A stretch of 64,000 nucleotides of DNA from SZUA-22 sp963751695 (GTDB lineage Bacteria > Bacteroidota > Ignavibacteria > Ignavibacteriales > Melioribacteraceae): assembly GCA_963751695.1 (NCBI GenBank), contig CAVVVP010000004.1, positions 310,001-374,000 of the forward strand. Reading direction: 5' to 3'. The position numbers and the translations under genes were made by a program. Shown here in pieces: positions 8,621 to 18,134 of this stretch; position 1 is the first letter of the stretch; each line of letters begins with the position of its first letter. Below the pieces are notes generated by a model. That model saw nothing but the letters and a program-made list of their open reading frames with translations. It searched no databases and was not told the origin of the DNA.

Positions 8621-11038
8621 ATGCCAAGACCTCTAAAAATATTTTTAAGTATTGGAGCAACTCTATTTGTTGTTTTTTTTGCTTTCGCAATAATCTCTTA
8701 TTCAGTTCTGCTGAGTAAAATTCCGGAGTATGAAGGTGAACATACTGTTAGTGGAATTTCTGAAAATGTAAGAATTTATAGAGACAGCTTGGCAATTCCC
8801 TATGTTTTCGCAGAATCAGAGTTCGACGCAGCTTTTGCTTTAGGTTACATCCATGCTCAGGAAAGGCTTTTCCAGATGGATTTTGCAAGACGAGCTGGTG
8901 AAGGTAGATTAAGTGAAATATTGGGCTCTAAAACTATACCCTTTGATAAAATGTTCAGAACCCTTGGTCTTTACAAATTGGTGAGTGAATTTTATGAAAA
9001 ATTAAATCCAATTACTAAAAAGTATCTTGAGAGCTATTCCAAAGGGGTAAATGCCTATATAGAGAACTCAGACGGAAATTTTACTTTTGAATTTGATATT
9101 CTTGGGTATAGCCCAAAACCTTGGAAACCAGAACACAGTCTGGTTATAGTTAAATTGATGGCTTGGGAACTTAACATTAGTTGGTGGACTGATATTGCAT
9201 ATACTCACCTTATTCAAAAATTGGGAGTTGAAAAGGTTTCTGAGATAATTCCCGACTATGAAGAAAATTCACCAACAATTATTCCCCCAAATATGAACAC
9301 TTATTCGAATATTCCTCTTGATTTTTATCAAACCGATAAGAAGTTTCGGGAGTTTTCTGGATTTACCGGAACACATATCGGCTCGAATAACTGGGTTGTA
9401 AATGGTAATAAAGCAGATAGTGGAAATGTAATTATTGCCAACGATCCTCATCTTGCTTTGCAAACTCCTGGAAAATTCCTTTTTTCAGTAATCAGAAGTG
9501 ATAATTGGAACGGTGAAGGATTTTCAATTCCCGGAACACCAATCTTTACTATCGGGAAAAACAAAAATATCTCATGGGCACTAACAAACGTGATGGCAGA
9601 TGATTCTGATTTTTTTCTAGAAAAATTGGATTCCTTAAAAACTCATTATTTTGTTGACAGTACATGGAAAGCACTTGAAATTACTACGGATACCATAATT
9701 GTTAAAGATTCAACCAGTGTCGTTTATAACATTCTAAAAACTCATAGAGGACCAATAATTTCAGAAATTCATCCATATAATGTTTTATACAAGAATGAGT
9801 ATCAAGACTCAAGTGTAATTAGTATTAAATGGACAGCTCTTGATTTTTCCGATGAAATCTTCGCTCTTATTTCAGTTAATAAAGCAAAAGATTGGGATGA
9901 ATTCAAATCGGCATTAGAAAATTTTACTGCTCCAGGGCAAAATTTTGTTTATGGAGATAAAGAAGGCAATATTGGATATGTTTGCGCAGTAAAACTACCT
10001 AAAAGAGAAAACAATAGTCCAACATTAGTTTTCGATGGAACATCATCGGCATCAGACTGGAAAGGTTTTGTCCCTTATAAAAGAATGCCAAAGCTTTACA
10101 ATCCTAGGCAGAATTTCATTGCATCAGCAAATAACAAAACTGTAAAAGACTTTCCATATCACATTTCAAACCTTTGGGAGCCTTCATCCAGAATTGATAG
10201 GATTACCGAGTTACTTGAAAATAAAAAAACTCATTCGGTTGAAGATTTTAAAAATTATCAAAATGATTTTTATTCATATTATGCTAAAAATATAGTCCCA
10301 TTCATAGTATCGGCATTCAAGGATACTACTTTTGAGAATTCAAATATTTCAATTGCGCTAACATTATTTGAAAAGTGGGATTTCATTATGAATGTACAGA
10401 GTCAAACTCCAACTATCTATGCAGTTTTTTTTCAGAAACTTTTGGAAAACATTTTCATGGATGAGATGGGAAAGGAATTATTTAAGGAGTACATCTTCGT
10501 GGCAAATGTTCCTTATCGAAAGGTCAATGAGATACTGACAAATGAGCCTTCAGCATGGTGGGATAACGTAGGTACTACTCAAATCGAAACGAAGAACGAT
10601 ATCATTAGGCAGAGTCTCATTGATGCAATTGAGGAATTGGAAAATACTTACGGAAATAATGCTGCAGACTGGCAATGGAGAAATCTTCATAACGTAACCT
10701 TCAGCCATATTTTTAGCTCTGTTTCGCCTCTGCTGGGTAAAGTTTTAGATATTGGCCCATATTCAATCGGGGGTGATGGCACAACAGTTTTTAACACTGA
10801 GTATTCGTTTACTAAACCATATAAAAATGTTCTTGGTCCAGCCCTAAAGTATATATATGATTTTGATAATCCTGATGAATTTCATTTTATAATGCCAACT
10901 GGCCAATCAGGATATTTCCTTAACGATCACTATGATGACATGACTGAGAATTGGCTTCGGGGAAATTACATCACTGTTAATATAAACACAGTTGATATAG
11001 AATCCAGAGGCTATTCGCTTCTTGAGTTAGTCAAGTAG
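8621..11038 (+). CDS. penicillin acylase family (Ntn hydrolase) protein
   Basis: An 805 aa penicillin-acylase-like N-terminal-nucleophile amidase. A hydrophobic anchor (residues about 8-32) precedes the alpha chain. The autoprocessing site lies before Ser255 in H-I-G-S-N-N-W-V-V, so Ser255 would become the N-terminal nucleophile of the beta chain. N-D-P-H-L and the later W-E-P-S-S-R and G-D-G-T-T-V-F-N motifs are typical. Natural substrates of this family are usually unknown acyl-amides (quorum signals, cell-wall or lipid-derived). Starts two bases after rmuC. Confidence 0.9.
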   Translation: MPRPLKIFLSIGATLFVVFFAFAIISYSVLLSKIPEYEGEHTVSGISENVRIYRDSLAIPYVFAESEFDAAFALGYIHAQERLFQMDFARRAGEGRLSEILGSKTIPFDKMFRTLGLYKLVSEFYEKLNPITKKYLESYSKGVNAYIENSDGNFTFEFDILGYSPKPWKPEHSLVIVKLMAWELNISWWTDIAYTHLIQKLGVEKVSEIIPDYEENSPTIIPPNMNTYSNIPLDFYQTDKKFREFSGFTGTHIGSNNWVVNGNKADSGNVIIANDPHLALQTPGKFLFSVIRSDNWNGEGFSIPGTPIFTIGKNKNISWALTNVMADDSDFFLEKLDSLKTHYFVDSTWKALEITTDTIIVKDSTSVVYNILKTHRGPIISEIHPYNVLYKNEYQDSSVISIKWTALDFSDEIFALISVNKAKDWDEFKSALENFTAPGQNFVYGDKEGNIGYVCAVKLPKRENNSPTLVFDGTSSASDWKGFVPYKRMPKLYNPRQNFIASANNKTVKDFPYHISNLWEPSSRIDRITELLENKKTHSVEDFKNYQNDFYSYYAKNIVPFIVSAFKDTTFENSNISIALTLFEKWDFIMNVQSQTPTIYAVFFQKLLENIFMDEMGKELFKEYIFVANVPYRKVNEILTNEPSAWWDNVGTTQIETKNDIIRQSLIDAIEELENTYGNNAADWQWRNLHNVTFSHIFSSVSPLLGKVLDIGPYSIGGDGTTVFNTEYSFTKPYKNVLGPALKYIYDFDNPDEFHFIMPTGQSGYFLNDHYDDMTENWLRGNYITVNINTVDIESRGYSLLELVK

Positions 11039-11112
11039 ATTTGCCGATTAATTGAGAAGCAAAAGAAACCTTAATGTTGTAAATTACATAGTTAAACAAA
11101 AAGAAAAGAAAA

Positions 11113-12066
11113 ATGCGTGTTACGGAACATATTGCAAAAGCAAACGAGACTTTAATTAGTTTTGAAATTATTCCTCCTAAGAGAGGAGGGGATATTAAAG
11201 CATTACTTAGTGTACTAGAGGATCTTGTCAAATTTAATCCACCCTATATTGATATTACAAGCCATGCTGCAGAAGTACTTTATGAGGAAACTTCTGGTGG
11301 AGAGTTTAAGGTTAAAGTGAAAAGAAAACGTCCAGGTACACTTGGAATTTGTGCACTTATCCAAAATAAGTATAGCGTTGATGCGGTCCCTCATGTTATC
11401 TGTCAAGGATTTACAAAAGAAGAAACAGAAGACTTTTTAATCGAACTTCATTATTTAGGAATAGATAACCTTATCGCTGTTCGTGGGGATGATAGTGGAT
11501 ATAAAAAGCCAGCTAAATTTGGAAGAACAGTTAATGACCATGCCATTGATCTAGTTAAGCAGATCGACGATATGAATCGGGGTAAATATATTGAGGATTC
11601 TTTAGTTGATGCAGAGCCCACAAGTTTTTGTATTGGTATTGGAGGATATCCCGAAAAGCATTTCGAAGCCCCAAATATGGATATTGATATTCAGCATACG
11701 AAGAAGAAAGTTGAGGCTGGCGCAGAGTATATTGTTACACAAATGTTTTATGAAAATGATCGATATTACGAATATGTTGAGAAATGTAGAATACATGGAA
11801 TCGAAGTACCAATAATTCCTGGATTGAAAATACTGACAAATAAAAATCAAGTTACTTCAATACCAAGAAATTTTTATATTGATTTACCTTCTGAATTAGC
11901 AGAGGAAATATCTCAAGCTAAACCAGAACATATCTTAGATATCGGAATTGAATGGACTGCAAGACAAGTTGAAGATCTTATAAATAACAAAGTTCCAGCT
12001 ATTCATTTTTATATAATGCAGAACTCTAATCCAATAAACAAATTAATGAAAAAATTAAATTTGTAA
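11113..12066 (+). CDS. metF: methylenetetrahydrofolate reductase (MetF type)
   Basis: A 317 aa FAD-dependent MTHFR reducing 5,10-methylene-THF to 5-methyl-THF for methionine synthesis. The TIM-barrel signatures are present: S-F-E-I-I-P-P-K-R near the N-terminus with the catalytic Glu, I-A-V-R-G-D-D for flavin and folate binding, G-G-Y-P-E-K-H, and A-E-Y-I-V-T-Q-M-F-Y. Length matches the bacterial enzyme without the eukaryotic regulatory domain. It precedes the oxidoreductase gene by one base, suggesting a metF-ddl operon, though the neighbours share no pathway with it. Confidence 0.93.
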   Translation: MRVTEHIAKANETLISFEIIPPKRGGDIKALLSVLEDLVKFNPPYIDITSHAAEVLYEETSGGEFKVKVKRKRPGTLGICALIQNKYSVDAVPHVICQGFTKEETEDFLIELHYLGIDNLIAVRGDDSGYKKPAKFGRTVNDHAIDLVKQIDDMNRGKYIEDSLVDAEPTSFCIGIGGYPEKHFEAPNMDIDIQHTKKKVEAGAEYIVTQMFYENDRYYEYVEKCRIHGIEVPIIPGLKILTNKNQVTSIPRNFYIDLPSELAEEISQAKPEHILDIGIEWTARQVEDLINNKVPAIHFYIMQNSNPINKLMKKLNL

Positions 12067-12067
12067 T

Positions 12068-13078
12068 ATGGAAAGCAAATCCAGAAGTTTAAGAAAATCT
12101 CGATCAATAAAAAAACTACGATGGGGTGTAGTTGGATGTGGTAATTTTCTTGAAACCACCTTCCTACCTTCTTTTCAAATTCTCAAAAGAAGCAAGTTGG
12201 TTTCCGTTTATAGCTCAAATCTTACCAGAGCACAATTCATTGCAAATAAGTTCAATGCAACTGCTAGTTTTAATGATTTTAGTAAGTTTCTGAAAAGCGA
12301 TATTGATATAGTATACATCTCTAGTAAGAATTCAGACCATTACTGGCAAGTTATTGAAGCTGCAAAATCTGGTAAAAACATTCTTTGTGAAAAACCACTT
12401 GCTATAACTGCAAAAGAGGCTGAAAAAATGGTGGATGTTTGCAAAAGGAATAATGTAAAGTTAACAATCAATTACGTACTTCGTTTTCACCCTCTAATTA
12501 AAAAAGCAAAAGAATTATTAGAAAGTAATCTACTAGGAAAACTTGTCTCAATTTCCACAAACTTCAATATCGATTTTATGCCGAACGATAATTTTAGGTT
12601 TATCCGTTCTGAAAGTGGTGGGGGTGTATTGAGAGATCTTGGAACACATACAATAGATCTTCTGAGGTTTTTTGGTGGGGAAATTTCCGATATAAATGGG
12701 GTTTTAGATAATATTATCTATCCAGGGGAAGTTGAAGATTTTGCCAGCGCCATTGTGAAATTTAAAGATGGCGGGTACGGCAGTTTCAATGTCTCTTACA
12801 ATGCAAATAATCCCAACAATAGAATTGAAATTCTTGGTTATAAGGGTTCAATAGTTATTGAAAATTTAATTGGGAAAAAGAACACCTCAGCAAAGATGAC
12901 AATTCATCTAAAAAATGAAAAGAAGAGAACATTTAGGAGAAGAGCTAACAGACAACTTAGCTTACTAAGGTTCGTTCAGAGAGCATTATTAAAAGATAGA
13001 CCTCTATTAGTAACTGGAGAGGATGGTTTAAATAATATGCTATTGATGGAAAAACTAGAGAAAAAGGCTAGTGTTTAA
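12068..13078 (+). CDS. Gfo/Idh/MocA-family NAD(P)-dependent oxidoreductase
   Basis: A 336 aa oxidoreductase. The N-terminal Rossmann fold starts after a basic stretch with W-G-V-V-G-C-G-N-F and continues to C-E-K-P-L-A-I (nucleotide site lysine). The C-terminal alpha/beta domain carries G-G-G-V-L-R-D-L-G-T-H-T-I-D-L with the usual catalytic-region His. Members oxidise sugars, inositols or nucleotide sugars; the substrate cannot be deduced. The stop overlaps the GTG start of ddl by eight bases, so it is probably translated together with the peptidoglycan precursor enzyme. Confidence 0.85.
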   Translation: MESKSRSLRKSRSIKKLRWGVVGCGNFLETTFLPSFQILKRSKLVSVYSSNLTRAQFIANKFNATASFNDFSKFLKSDIDIVYISSKNSDHYWQVIEAAKSGKNILCEKPLAITAKEAEKMVDVCKRNNVKLTINYVLRFHPLIKKAKELLESNLLGKLVSISTNFNIDFMPNDNFRFIRSESGGGVLRDLGTHTIDLLRFFGGEISDINGVLDNIIYPGEVEDFASAIVKFKDGGYGSFNVSYNANNPNNRIEILGYKGSIVIENLIGKKNTSAKMTIHLKNEKKRTFRRRANRQLSLLRFVQRALLKDRPLLVTGEDGLNNMLLMEKLEKKASV

Positions 13079-14072
13079 GAATCCTTCTATAGCGCTGCTT
13101 GTTGGGGGAGCTTCGCCTGAAAGAGCGGTTTCAAAACTAACCGCAAAAGGTGTTTACGAGGCACTAATCAAACTAGACTACAATGTTAAGCTTATTGATC
13201 CAGCATATGGAACTGATCAACCCAATAAGTTAGAAGATTATTTTTCAGATTGTGAACACACACTTGTTTCATATCAAAATTACTTGCGAGCTATAAATTC
13301 AGAGTTATTTGATGGAGTTGATCTTGTTTTTAATGCACTCCATGGTAGTTGGGGAGAAGATGGAACAATACAATCATTACTTGAGTTCAAAAATATCAGT
13401 TACACTGGATCAGGTATTTTAGCATGCGCTGCTTCGATGGATAAAGGAATTACAAAGAGTATCATAAAACATTACAATGTCCCAACACCACACTGGATAA
13501 TAGTTCAAAAGGCAAAGGATAAATTCGAAAAAATTTTGGAAGATATCAAAGGACAATTTAATCTGCCTTTTGTTGTTAAACCCAACGATCAAGGCTCGGC
13601 AATTGGTTTAACGATATGCAAAGAATACAGTGAATTGGGAGATGCACTTAAACTGGCACATCAATTTTCGAAAAATGTAATTATTGAAGAATACATCGAA
13701 GGAAAAGAGGTTACAGTTGGAATAATTGGGGATAAAATACTTCCTGTGCTGGAAATAAAGCCAAAACACTTTTTTTACGATTACGACTGCAAGTATACTT
13801 CTGGAATGTCAGAATATGATGTGCCTGCTAAATTGCCAGAAGAAACTAGTGCTATACTCCAAAAATACAGTTTTGATGCTTACTCTGCTGTTGGCTGCAG
13901 AGGTTATGGGCGTGTAGATTTTAGACTCGATAAAAAATTAAAACCATATTGTCTGGAAATTAACACACTTCCAGGACTAACAAGCACAAGTCTTCTCCCA
14001 AAAGCTGCAAAGGCAATTGGTCTTGAATACGATGAATTGATTAAGTCAATAATTGAAAACTCTTTGAGCTAA
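13071..14072 (+). CDS. ddl: D-alanine--D-alanine ligase
   Basis: A 333 aa ATP-grasp ligase joining two D-alanines for peptidoglycan precursors in the cytoplasm. Motifs: L-L-V-G-G-A-S-P-E-R near the start, N-A-L-H-G-S-W-G-E-D-G-T-I-Q, P-F-V-V-K-P-N-D-Q-G-S-A-I-G (ATP-grasp) and the metal-binding C-L-E-I-N-T-L-P-G-L-T. The start is GTG, overlapping the preceding gene by eight bases. It is followed by a short FtsL/DivIC-like gene, consistent with a cell wall and division context. Confidence 0.93.
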   Translation: MFKNPSIALLVGGASPERAVSKLTAKGVYEALIKLDYNVKLIDPAYGTDQPNKLEDYFSDCEHTLVSYQNYLRAINSELFDGVDLVFNALHGSWGEDGTIQSLLEFKNISYTGSGILACAASMDKGITKSIIKHYNVPTPHWIIVQKAKDKFEKILEDIKGQFNLPFVVKPNDQGSAIGLTICKEYSELGDALKLAHQFSKNVIIEEYIEGKEVTVGIIGDKILPVLEIKPKHFFYDYDCKYTSGMSEYDVPAKLPEETSAILQKYSFDAYSAVGCRGYGRVDFRLDKKLKPYCLEINTLPGLTSTSLLPKAAKAIGLEYDELIKSIIENSLS

Positions 14073-14075
14073 TCA

Positions 14076-14357
14076 ATGATTAAAAAGCAATATCCTAAAA
14101 TAGTCTACTTCTTAGTACTGACCTTGGTGTTTGCATTCCTAATTTTTAATAGTAACGGATTGCTAAAGTTTTATCAATTAAACAAAGATCTGAATCAATT
14201 GAAAAACCAAATTAAGCAAGCAAACGTAACAATTGAAAAACTTGATCTTCAGATTGATTCTTTGAAGAACAGCACAGTAAAACTTGAAAAAGTTGCACGC
14301 GAAAAATACCGAATGAAATACGACTATGAAATTCCTATCAGAGTGAAAACAAAATAG
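14076..14357 (+). CDS. FtsL/DivIC-like septum formation initiator
   Basis: A 93 aa bitopic membrane protein: short basic N-terminus, one membrane helix (residues about 9-27), then a coiled coil rich in Leu/Gln/Asn (residues 30-70) and the segment V-A-R-E-K-Y-R-M, which matches the conserved end of DivIC/FtsB proteins. These scaffold the divisome by pairing with FtsL/FtsQ. It sits three bases after ddl, a position fitting a wall-synthesis and division operon. Confidence 0.8.
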   Translation: MIKKQYPKIVYFLVLTLVFAFLIFNSNGLLKFYQLNKDLNQLKNQIKQANVTIEKLDLQIDSLKNSTVKLEKVAREKYRMKYDYEIPIRVKTK

Positions 14358-14369
14358 CTTTAAAATAAT

Positions 14370-15665
14370 TTGAATCAAGATTTCCAAATACCGCAAATTC
14401 CACTTGCAGAAAGAATTAGACCTAAAACTCTTGATGACTTTTACGGTCAAATTGAATTAGTCGGTGAGGAAAAGCCTATCAGAAAAATGATTGAAAATGA
14501 CACTCTCAGCTCGATAATCTTTTGGGGGCCACCTGGAACTGGGAAAACAACATTAGCTAGAATAATTTCGGAAACAACTTCATCTGAATTCTTTCAATTA
14601 AATGCTGTTTCATCAGGAGTAAAAGATGTTAGAGAAGTAATAAGTCTCGCCAAGCAGAATCAGCTTTACAATAAGAAAACTATTTTATTCATAGATGAGA
14701 TACATAGGTTTAATAAATCTCAACAGGATGCATTGTTGAACAGTGTTGAATCTGGAGAGATCGTTTTAATAGGAGCAACAACAGAGAATCCTTCATTTGA
14801 AGTAATTCCAGCTCTCAGATCTCGTGCTAGAGTATACATTCTGAAAGAATTGTCAGCAGATGACCTTAAAAAAATAATTAAGAATGCATTTCTGAATGAT
14901 CCCTTTCTAAACTCTTTTAATATAAAAAGTATTGGTGACAATTTTCTTATATATCTAAGTGGGGGGGATTCGAGAATTCTATTGAATCTTCTAGAAGATT
15001 CAATAATGCATTGTCGTGATCAAGAGGAAATTGTAATTGATAAGAGCCTTCTAGAAAGTATAATTCAGAAGAAAAATATTATTTATGATAAATCTGGTGA
15101 AGAGCATTACAATATTATTTCTGCTTTTATAAAAAGTATTCGTGGGAGTGACCCAGATGGAGCGTTATACTGGATGGCCAGAATACTTGAGGGAGGAGAG
15201 GACCCACTATTTATCGCTAGAAGAATGGTGATTCTTGCTTCAGAGGATGTCGGAAATGCTTCTCCAAATGGACTTGTCCTTGCCGAATCAGCTTTTAGTG
15301 CTGTACATAAGATCGGGATGCCAGAAGCAAGAATAATTCTATCTCAATGTGCAACTTATTTGGCTTCAGCACCAAAGAGCAATGCCTCTTATATAGCAAT
15401 TAAAAAAGCTCAAGAAGCTGTGAGGGAAAATTCATTGTTTCAAGTTCCAGTACATCTTCGCAATGCCCCAACAAAACTAATGAAGTCAATAGGATATGGA
15501 AAAGAGTATAAGTACCCTCATGACTTTGAGGAAAACTTTACTGATCAAAACTATCTTCCTGAAGAATTAAAAGAGGAGCAGTTTTATTTTCCATCTGAAA
15601 ATGGTCAAGAGAAGGGATTAAAAGAACGACTGAAACGCCTATGGAGTAAGAAGAAAAAATATTAG
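14370..15665 (+). CDS. rarA: replication-associated recombination protein RarA (MgsA)
   Basis: A 431 aa AAA+ ATPase that acts at stalled replication forks. Walker A G-P-P-G-T-G-K-T-T-L lies near residue 52, Walker B I-L-F-I-D-E-I-H-R-F near 110, and sensor 1 A-T-T-E-N-P-S-F. The C-terminal tetramerisation region contains R-G-S-D-P-D-G-A-L-Y-W and A-R-R-M-V-I-L-A-S-E-D-V-G. Translation appears to start at TTG (14370), since no ATG lies between the FtsL-like stop and the conserved L-A-E-R-I-R-P motif. It converges on dprA. Confidence 0.93.
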   Translation: MNQDFQIPQIPLAERIRPKTLDDFYGQIELVGEEKPIRKMIENDTLSSIIFWGPPGTGKTTLARIISETTSSEFFQLNAVSSGVKDVREVISLAKQNQLYNKKTILFIDEIHRFNKSQQDALLNSVESGEIVLIGATTENPSFEVIPALRSRARVYILKELSADDLKKIIKNAFLNDPFLNSFNIKSIGDNFLIYLSGGDSRILLNLLEDSIMHCRDQEEIVIDKSLLESIIQKKNIIYDKSGEEHYNIISAFIKSIRGSDPDGALYWMARILEGGEDPLFIARRMVILASEDVGNASPNGLVLAESAFSAVHKIGMPEARIILSQCATYLASAPKSNASYIAIKKAQEAVRENSLFQVPVHLRNAPTKLMKSIGYGKEYKYPHDFEENFTDQNYLPEELKEEQFYFPSENGQEKGLKERLKRLWSKKKKY

Positions 15666-15671
15666 TCAAAA

Positions 15672-16793
15672 TTAAAGAAGTTTAAACGTCTTTCCAGGCA
15701 ACTGCTGAATAACTCCCTTGAATTCTAACGACAGAAGATTTACCAAGCACTCTGCTGTAGAAAGCGAACTCTCATTTGCAATAACATCAATATGTTTCGG
15801 ATTTTGTTTTAGACAATTCAATATTTTTTCTTCAAATAGAGTGAGATCGATTTTTGGTTTAGGGATATTTTTTCCAACAATTGGATCAATTTTAAGGTTT
15901 AAGTCAAATAGAATTTCATTTGGGTCAGTAACTAATTTAGCCTCATTTCTTTGAATAAGGGTGTTTGTGCCCTCGCTCTCTGGTGCACTTAAATTTCCGG
16001 GGATTGCAAATACTTCTCTATTTTGATCCATAGCATAATTTGCCGTTTGCATTGCTCCACCATTTTTTCTAGATTCTATAACCAAACAGCCTAGAGAAAT
16101 TCCAGAAATAATGCGGTTTCTTTTAGGAAAATTTTGAGCATCCGGTTTTGTCCCAAGCTCAAATTCACTAATTATTGCTCCATTATTAACTATTTCATTA
16201 TAAAGAGCTCTATTTTCAGATGGATAAATCACATCTAATCCAGAACCAATTACCGCGATAGTTCTTCCTCCGGCTTTTATAGCGGATCTATGGGCAATGG
16301 AATCAATTCCTCTTGCCATTCCACTGACAATTGTAATATTCTGCTGAGCCAACTCTTTTGAAAATTTTGCAGCATAAGTTTTGCCATAATCAGTCGGTTT
16401 GCGTGTTCCAACAATAGCTACATTTTGTTTATCGCGTTCTTCAAAATTTCCAAGTACATATAAAATCAGAGGTGGAAAATAGATATTTCGAAGAGATTCA
16501 GGATAATTAGAATCCCAAAATGTAATAATTCTTGCATTCATCCTTCCTAATCGTTCAATTTCATTCTCAGCAATCTTTGAAATTGCTTTAAGATTAGTTT
16601 TTGAGTCAACTATCCTCTTAGCTAGATTTAGGTTGATTCCTTGTACTTGTTGAAGTTGACTCGAATTAGAAGAATAAATGTCTTCAATTGAATCAAATTT
16701 ATTCAGAAGTTTGATTATGCGGATTGGTCCAATTCCATCTATGGAGAGTAAATTACGTAGATAAATAAATTTAAGAAATTCTTGGTCGGTCAA
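15672..16793 (-). CDS. dprA: DNA-processing protein DprA
   Basis: A 373 aa DprA/Smf protein that binds incoming single-stranded DNA and loads RecA during transformation. An N-terminal helix-hairpin-helix region (residues 5-60) precedes the Rossmann-like DprA domain: N-V-A-I-V-G-T-R-K-P, S-G-M-A-R-G-I-D-S-I-A-H, A-V-I-G-S-G-L-D-V-I-Y-P, F-P-K-R-N-R-I-I and A-I-P-G-N. A winged-helix-like C-terminus (about 315-373) is present. The usual S-G-S-L-I-T-A motif reads N-G-G-A-M-Q-T-A here. It lies 14 bp downstream of the EutN/CcmL gene on the same strand, an unusual partner. Confidence 0.93.
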   Translation of the reverse strand: MTDQEFLKFIYLRNLLSIDGIGPIRIIKLLNKFDSIEDIYSSNSSQLQQVQGINLNLAKRIVDSKTNLKAISKIAENEIERLGRMNARIITFWDSNYPESLRNIYFPPLILYVLGNFEERDKQNVAIVGTRKPTDYGKTYAAKFSKELAQQNITIVSGMARGIDSIAHRSAIKAGGRTIAVIGSGLDVIYPSENRALYNEIVNNGAIISEFELGTKPDAQNFPKRNRIISGISLGCLVIESRKNGGAMQTANYAMDQNREVFAIPGNLSAPESEGTNTLIQRNEAKLVTDPNEILFDLNLKIDPIVGKNIPKPKIDLTLFEEKILNCLKQNPKHIDVIANESSLSTAECLVNLLSLEFKGVIQQLPGKTFKLL

Positions 16794-16807
16794 TAACTGC
16801 TTACCTC

Positions 16808-17083
16808 TTATTCTGATACATCAATATTATCAACCACAGCAATAATTACAGTATTTACCGGTGCCTTATCGGTTCCTAGAATCTGCTTTACCGCTTCACC
16901 CTCTTTGGCCACTAAAACTATATCCCCAATTCCAGCGTTAACAAAATCGATGGCAAGTGAATCCTTTTCGTTGATAAATTCACCATTTGTATCTATCTCT
17001 TTAACCAAAAGCAGTTTATTGCCCCTGAGGTACTCATTTTTCTGAGTTGCAACAACGTTTCCAATTACTTTGGCAAGGGTCAT
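16808..17083 (-). CDS. EutN/CcmL-family microcompartment vertex protein
   Basis: A 91 aa protein matching the EutN/CcmL/PduN fold, which forms the pentamers closing the vertices of bacterial microcompartments. Visible family features are M-x-L-A-K-V-I-G-N-V-V-A-T at the N-terminus, L-L-L-V, D-F-V-N-A-G-I-G-D-I-V-L-V near residue 50, and a C-terminal I-I-A-V-V-D strand. No BMC shell hexamer, aldehyde dehydrogenase or other compartment enzyme is in the window. It lies between a DUF3098-like membrane protein and dprA, all on the minus strand. Confidence 0.82.
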   Translation of the reverse strand: MTLAKVIGNVVATQKNEYLRGNKLLLVKEIDTNGEFINEKDSLAIDFVNAGIGDIVLVAKEGEAVKQILGTDKAPVNTVIIAVVDNIDVSE

Positions 17084-17091
17084 GGAAATAA

Positions 17092-17346
17092 CTATTTATC
17101 TTGAGATTTCTTTTTATAGAATATTGATAATGGAAAAAAAATAAGATATGCAGTTAGAAGTACTAAAGGAGATAATGTCAATCCGATAGGATTATCCCAT
17201 GGATCAGTGGCCATTAAGATATAACCAACCACTAGTAAAATCATTCCAATAGTTAAAAATATTATGTTTTCCTTTTTCCAGTAATCTTTAAACGGAGAAA
17301 TTAGAGCAGTTTTTGCTGATTTAGTTTTCTTTCTTACTTTACTCAT
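17092..17346 (-). CDS. small membrane protein, DUF3098-like
   Basis: An 84 aa protein with a basic N-terminus and two membrane helices (about residues 28-46 and 57-76) linked by T-D-P-W-D-N-P. The layout, including G-M-I-L-L-V-V-G-Y-I-L-M before a short loop and a second helix, resembles the DUF3098 family of the Bacteroidota. No catalytic residues are evident. It is eight bp upstream of the EutN-type gene and probably in the same transcript. Confidence 0.6.
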   Translation of the reverse strand: MSKVRKKTKSAKTALISPFKDYWKKENIIFLTIGMILLVVGYILMATDPWDNPIGLTLSPLVLLTAYLIFFPLSIFYKKKSQDK

Positions 17347-17370
17347 TCGATTCTCTCACCGATGATAATT

Positions 17371-17407
17371 AAATAAAAAAGCCCAGTGTTGGGGGGAGAC
17401 ACTGGGC
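17371..17407 (-). terminator. intrinsic terminator of the 84-codon gene at 17490
   Basis: Nine-base inverted repeat GCCCAGTGT / ACACTGGGC (17381-17389 and 17399-17407) around a nine-base loop. On the minus strand it is followed by six T. It separates the 17490-17744 gene from the downstream membrane protein gene. Confidence 0.85.
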
Positions 17408-17489
17408 AGGTACACTATTTAAAACATTTATCATCTTTCAAACAGTGATTATCAAATATAATCCATGTTGTAGATTTTGTCAAGCATTA

Positions 17490-17744
17490 TTATTTCTGGA
17501 TTTGATATACTATTTTTCTAATAGTATCAAACTGTAAATAGGGATATTCATCTCTTAACTTGTCAATTGCGTGTGTAGCACTCATCTTCATTCTACGCAT
17601 TTCCCTAAATTCTCTTTTAATCTGATAGTCTCGAACTGATTTTTCATTTATTAGTCCTCTACTATTCAATGATTCGTAAATGCTATCACTAATCAAGTCT
17701 GCTAGTGGATTATCGCTAGCAATATTTAATTCTTGGGAATTCAT
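17490..17744 (-). CDS. small hypothetical protein, helical
   Basis: An 84 aa acidic/basic helical protein not assigned to a family. The C-terminal half (M-K-M-S-A-T-H-A-I-D-K-L followed by F-D-T-I-R-K-I-V) has the rhythm of a helix-turn-helix and could bind nucleic acid, but that is only suggestive. It is a stand-alone gene closed by a strong terminator, with the rRNA operon's promoter region behind it. The ATG at 17744 lacks a clear Shine-Dalgarno sequence. Confidence 0.55.
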   Translation of the reverse strand: MNSQELNIASDNPLADLISDSIYESLNSRGLINEKSVRDYQIKREFREMRRMKMSATHAIDKLRDEYPYLQFDTIRKIVYQIQK

Positions 17745-18027
17745 CTTTTTACCTCACTCGTTGTTAATGTTATTCAAATACATCATACCTAGAAAAACAT
17801 TGTATCAATAAACAAAGTCTTGTTATTGATGAATTCAGCTGAGCCACTTATACATAAATATTTCTTCTAGGTTCCCAAAAAGCGAAGATTATGGTTTTAG
17901 ATACCAAATTTTTGCGAATTCTATAGTTTTGAAAAGATAAGAAAAGTTCGAAAATTTAAAATTTAAGTGGTTTTTACTCATCCTAAATGGAAGAACAGAT
18001 TAATCAAAAGATTTATTTTAAAAATAT

Positions 18028-18056
18028 TTGACATAAAATGTAAAAAACACTAAATT
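18028..18056 (+). promoter_or_regulatory. rRNA operon promoter P1
   Basis: TTGACA at 18028-18033, exactly 17 bases, then TAAATT at 18051-18056, in the AT-rich region 210-240 bp upstream of 16S. The hexamers and spacing are the same as those of P2 downstream. Two identical arrangements 107 bp apart are unlikely by chance. Confidence 0.65.
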
Positions 18057-18134
18057 AGGAACTATGATTTTTTGAGACTGTTTGATTTATGTTCTGATTT
18101 AACAATGAATATGAGAAATTACTGTTTTTATGAC

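Noticed and set aside
16808..17083. A microcompartment operon around the EutN-like gene.
   Set aside because: No BMC-domain shell, signature enzyme or regulator lies within reach; only the single vertex protein is present.
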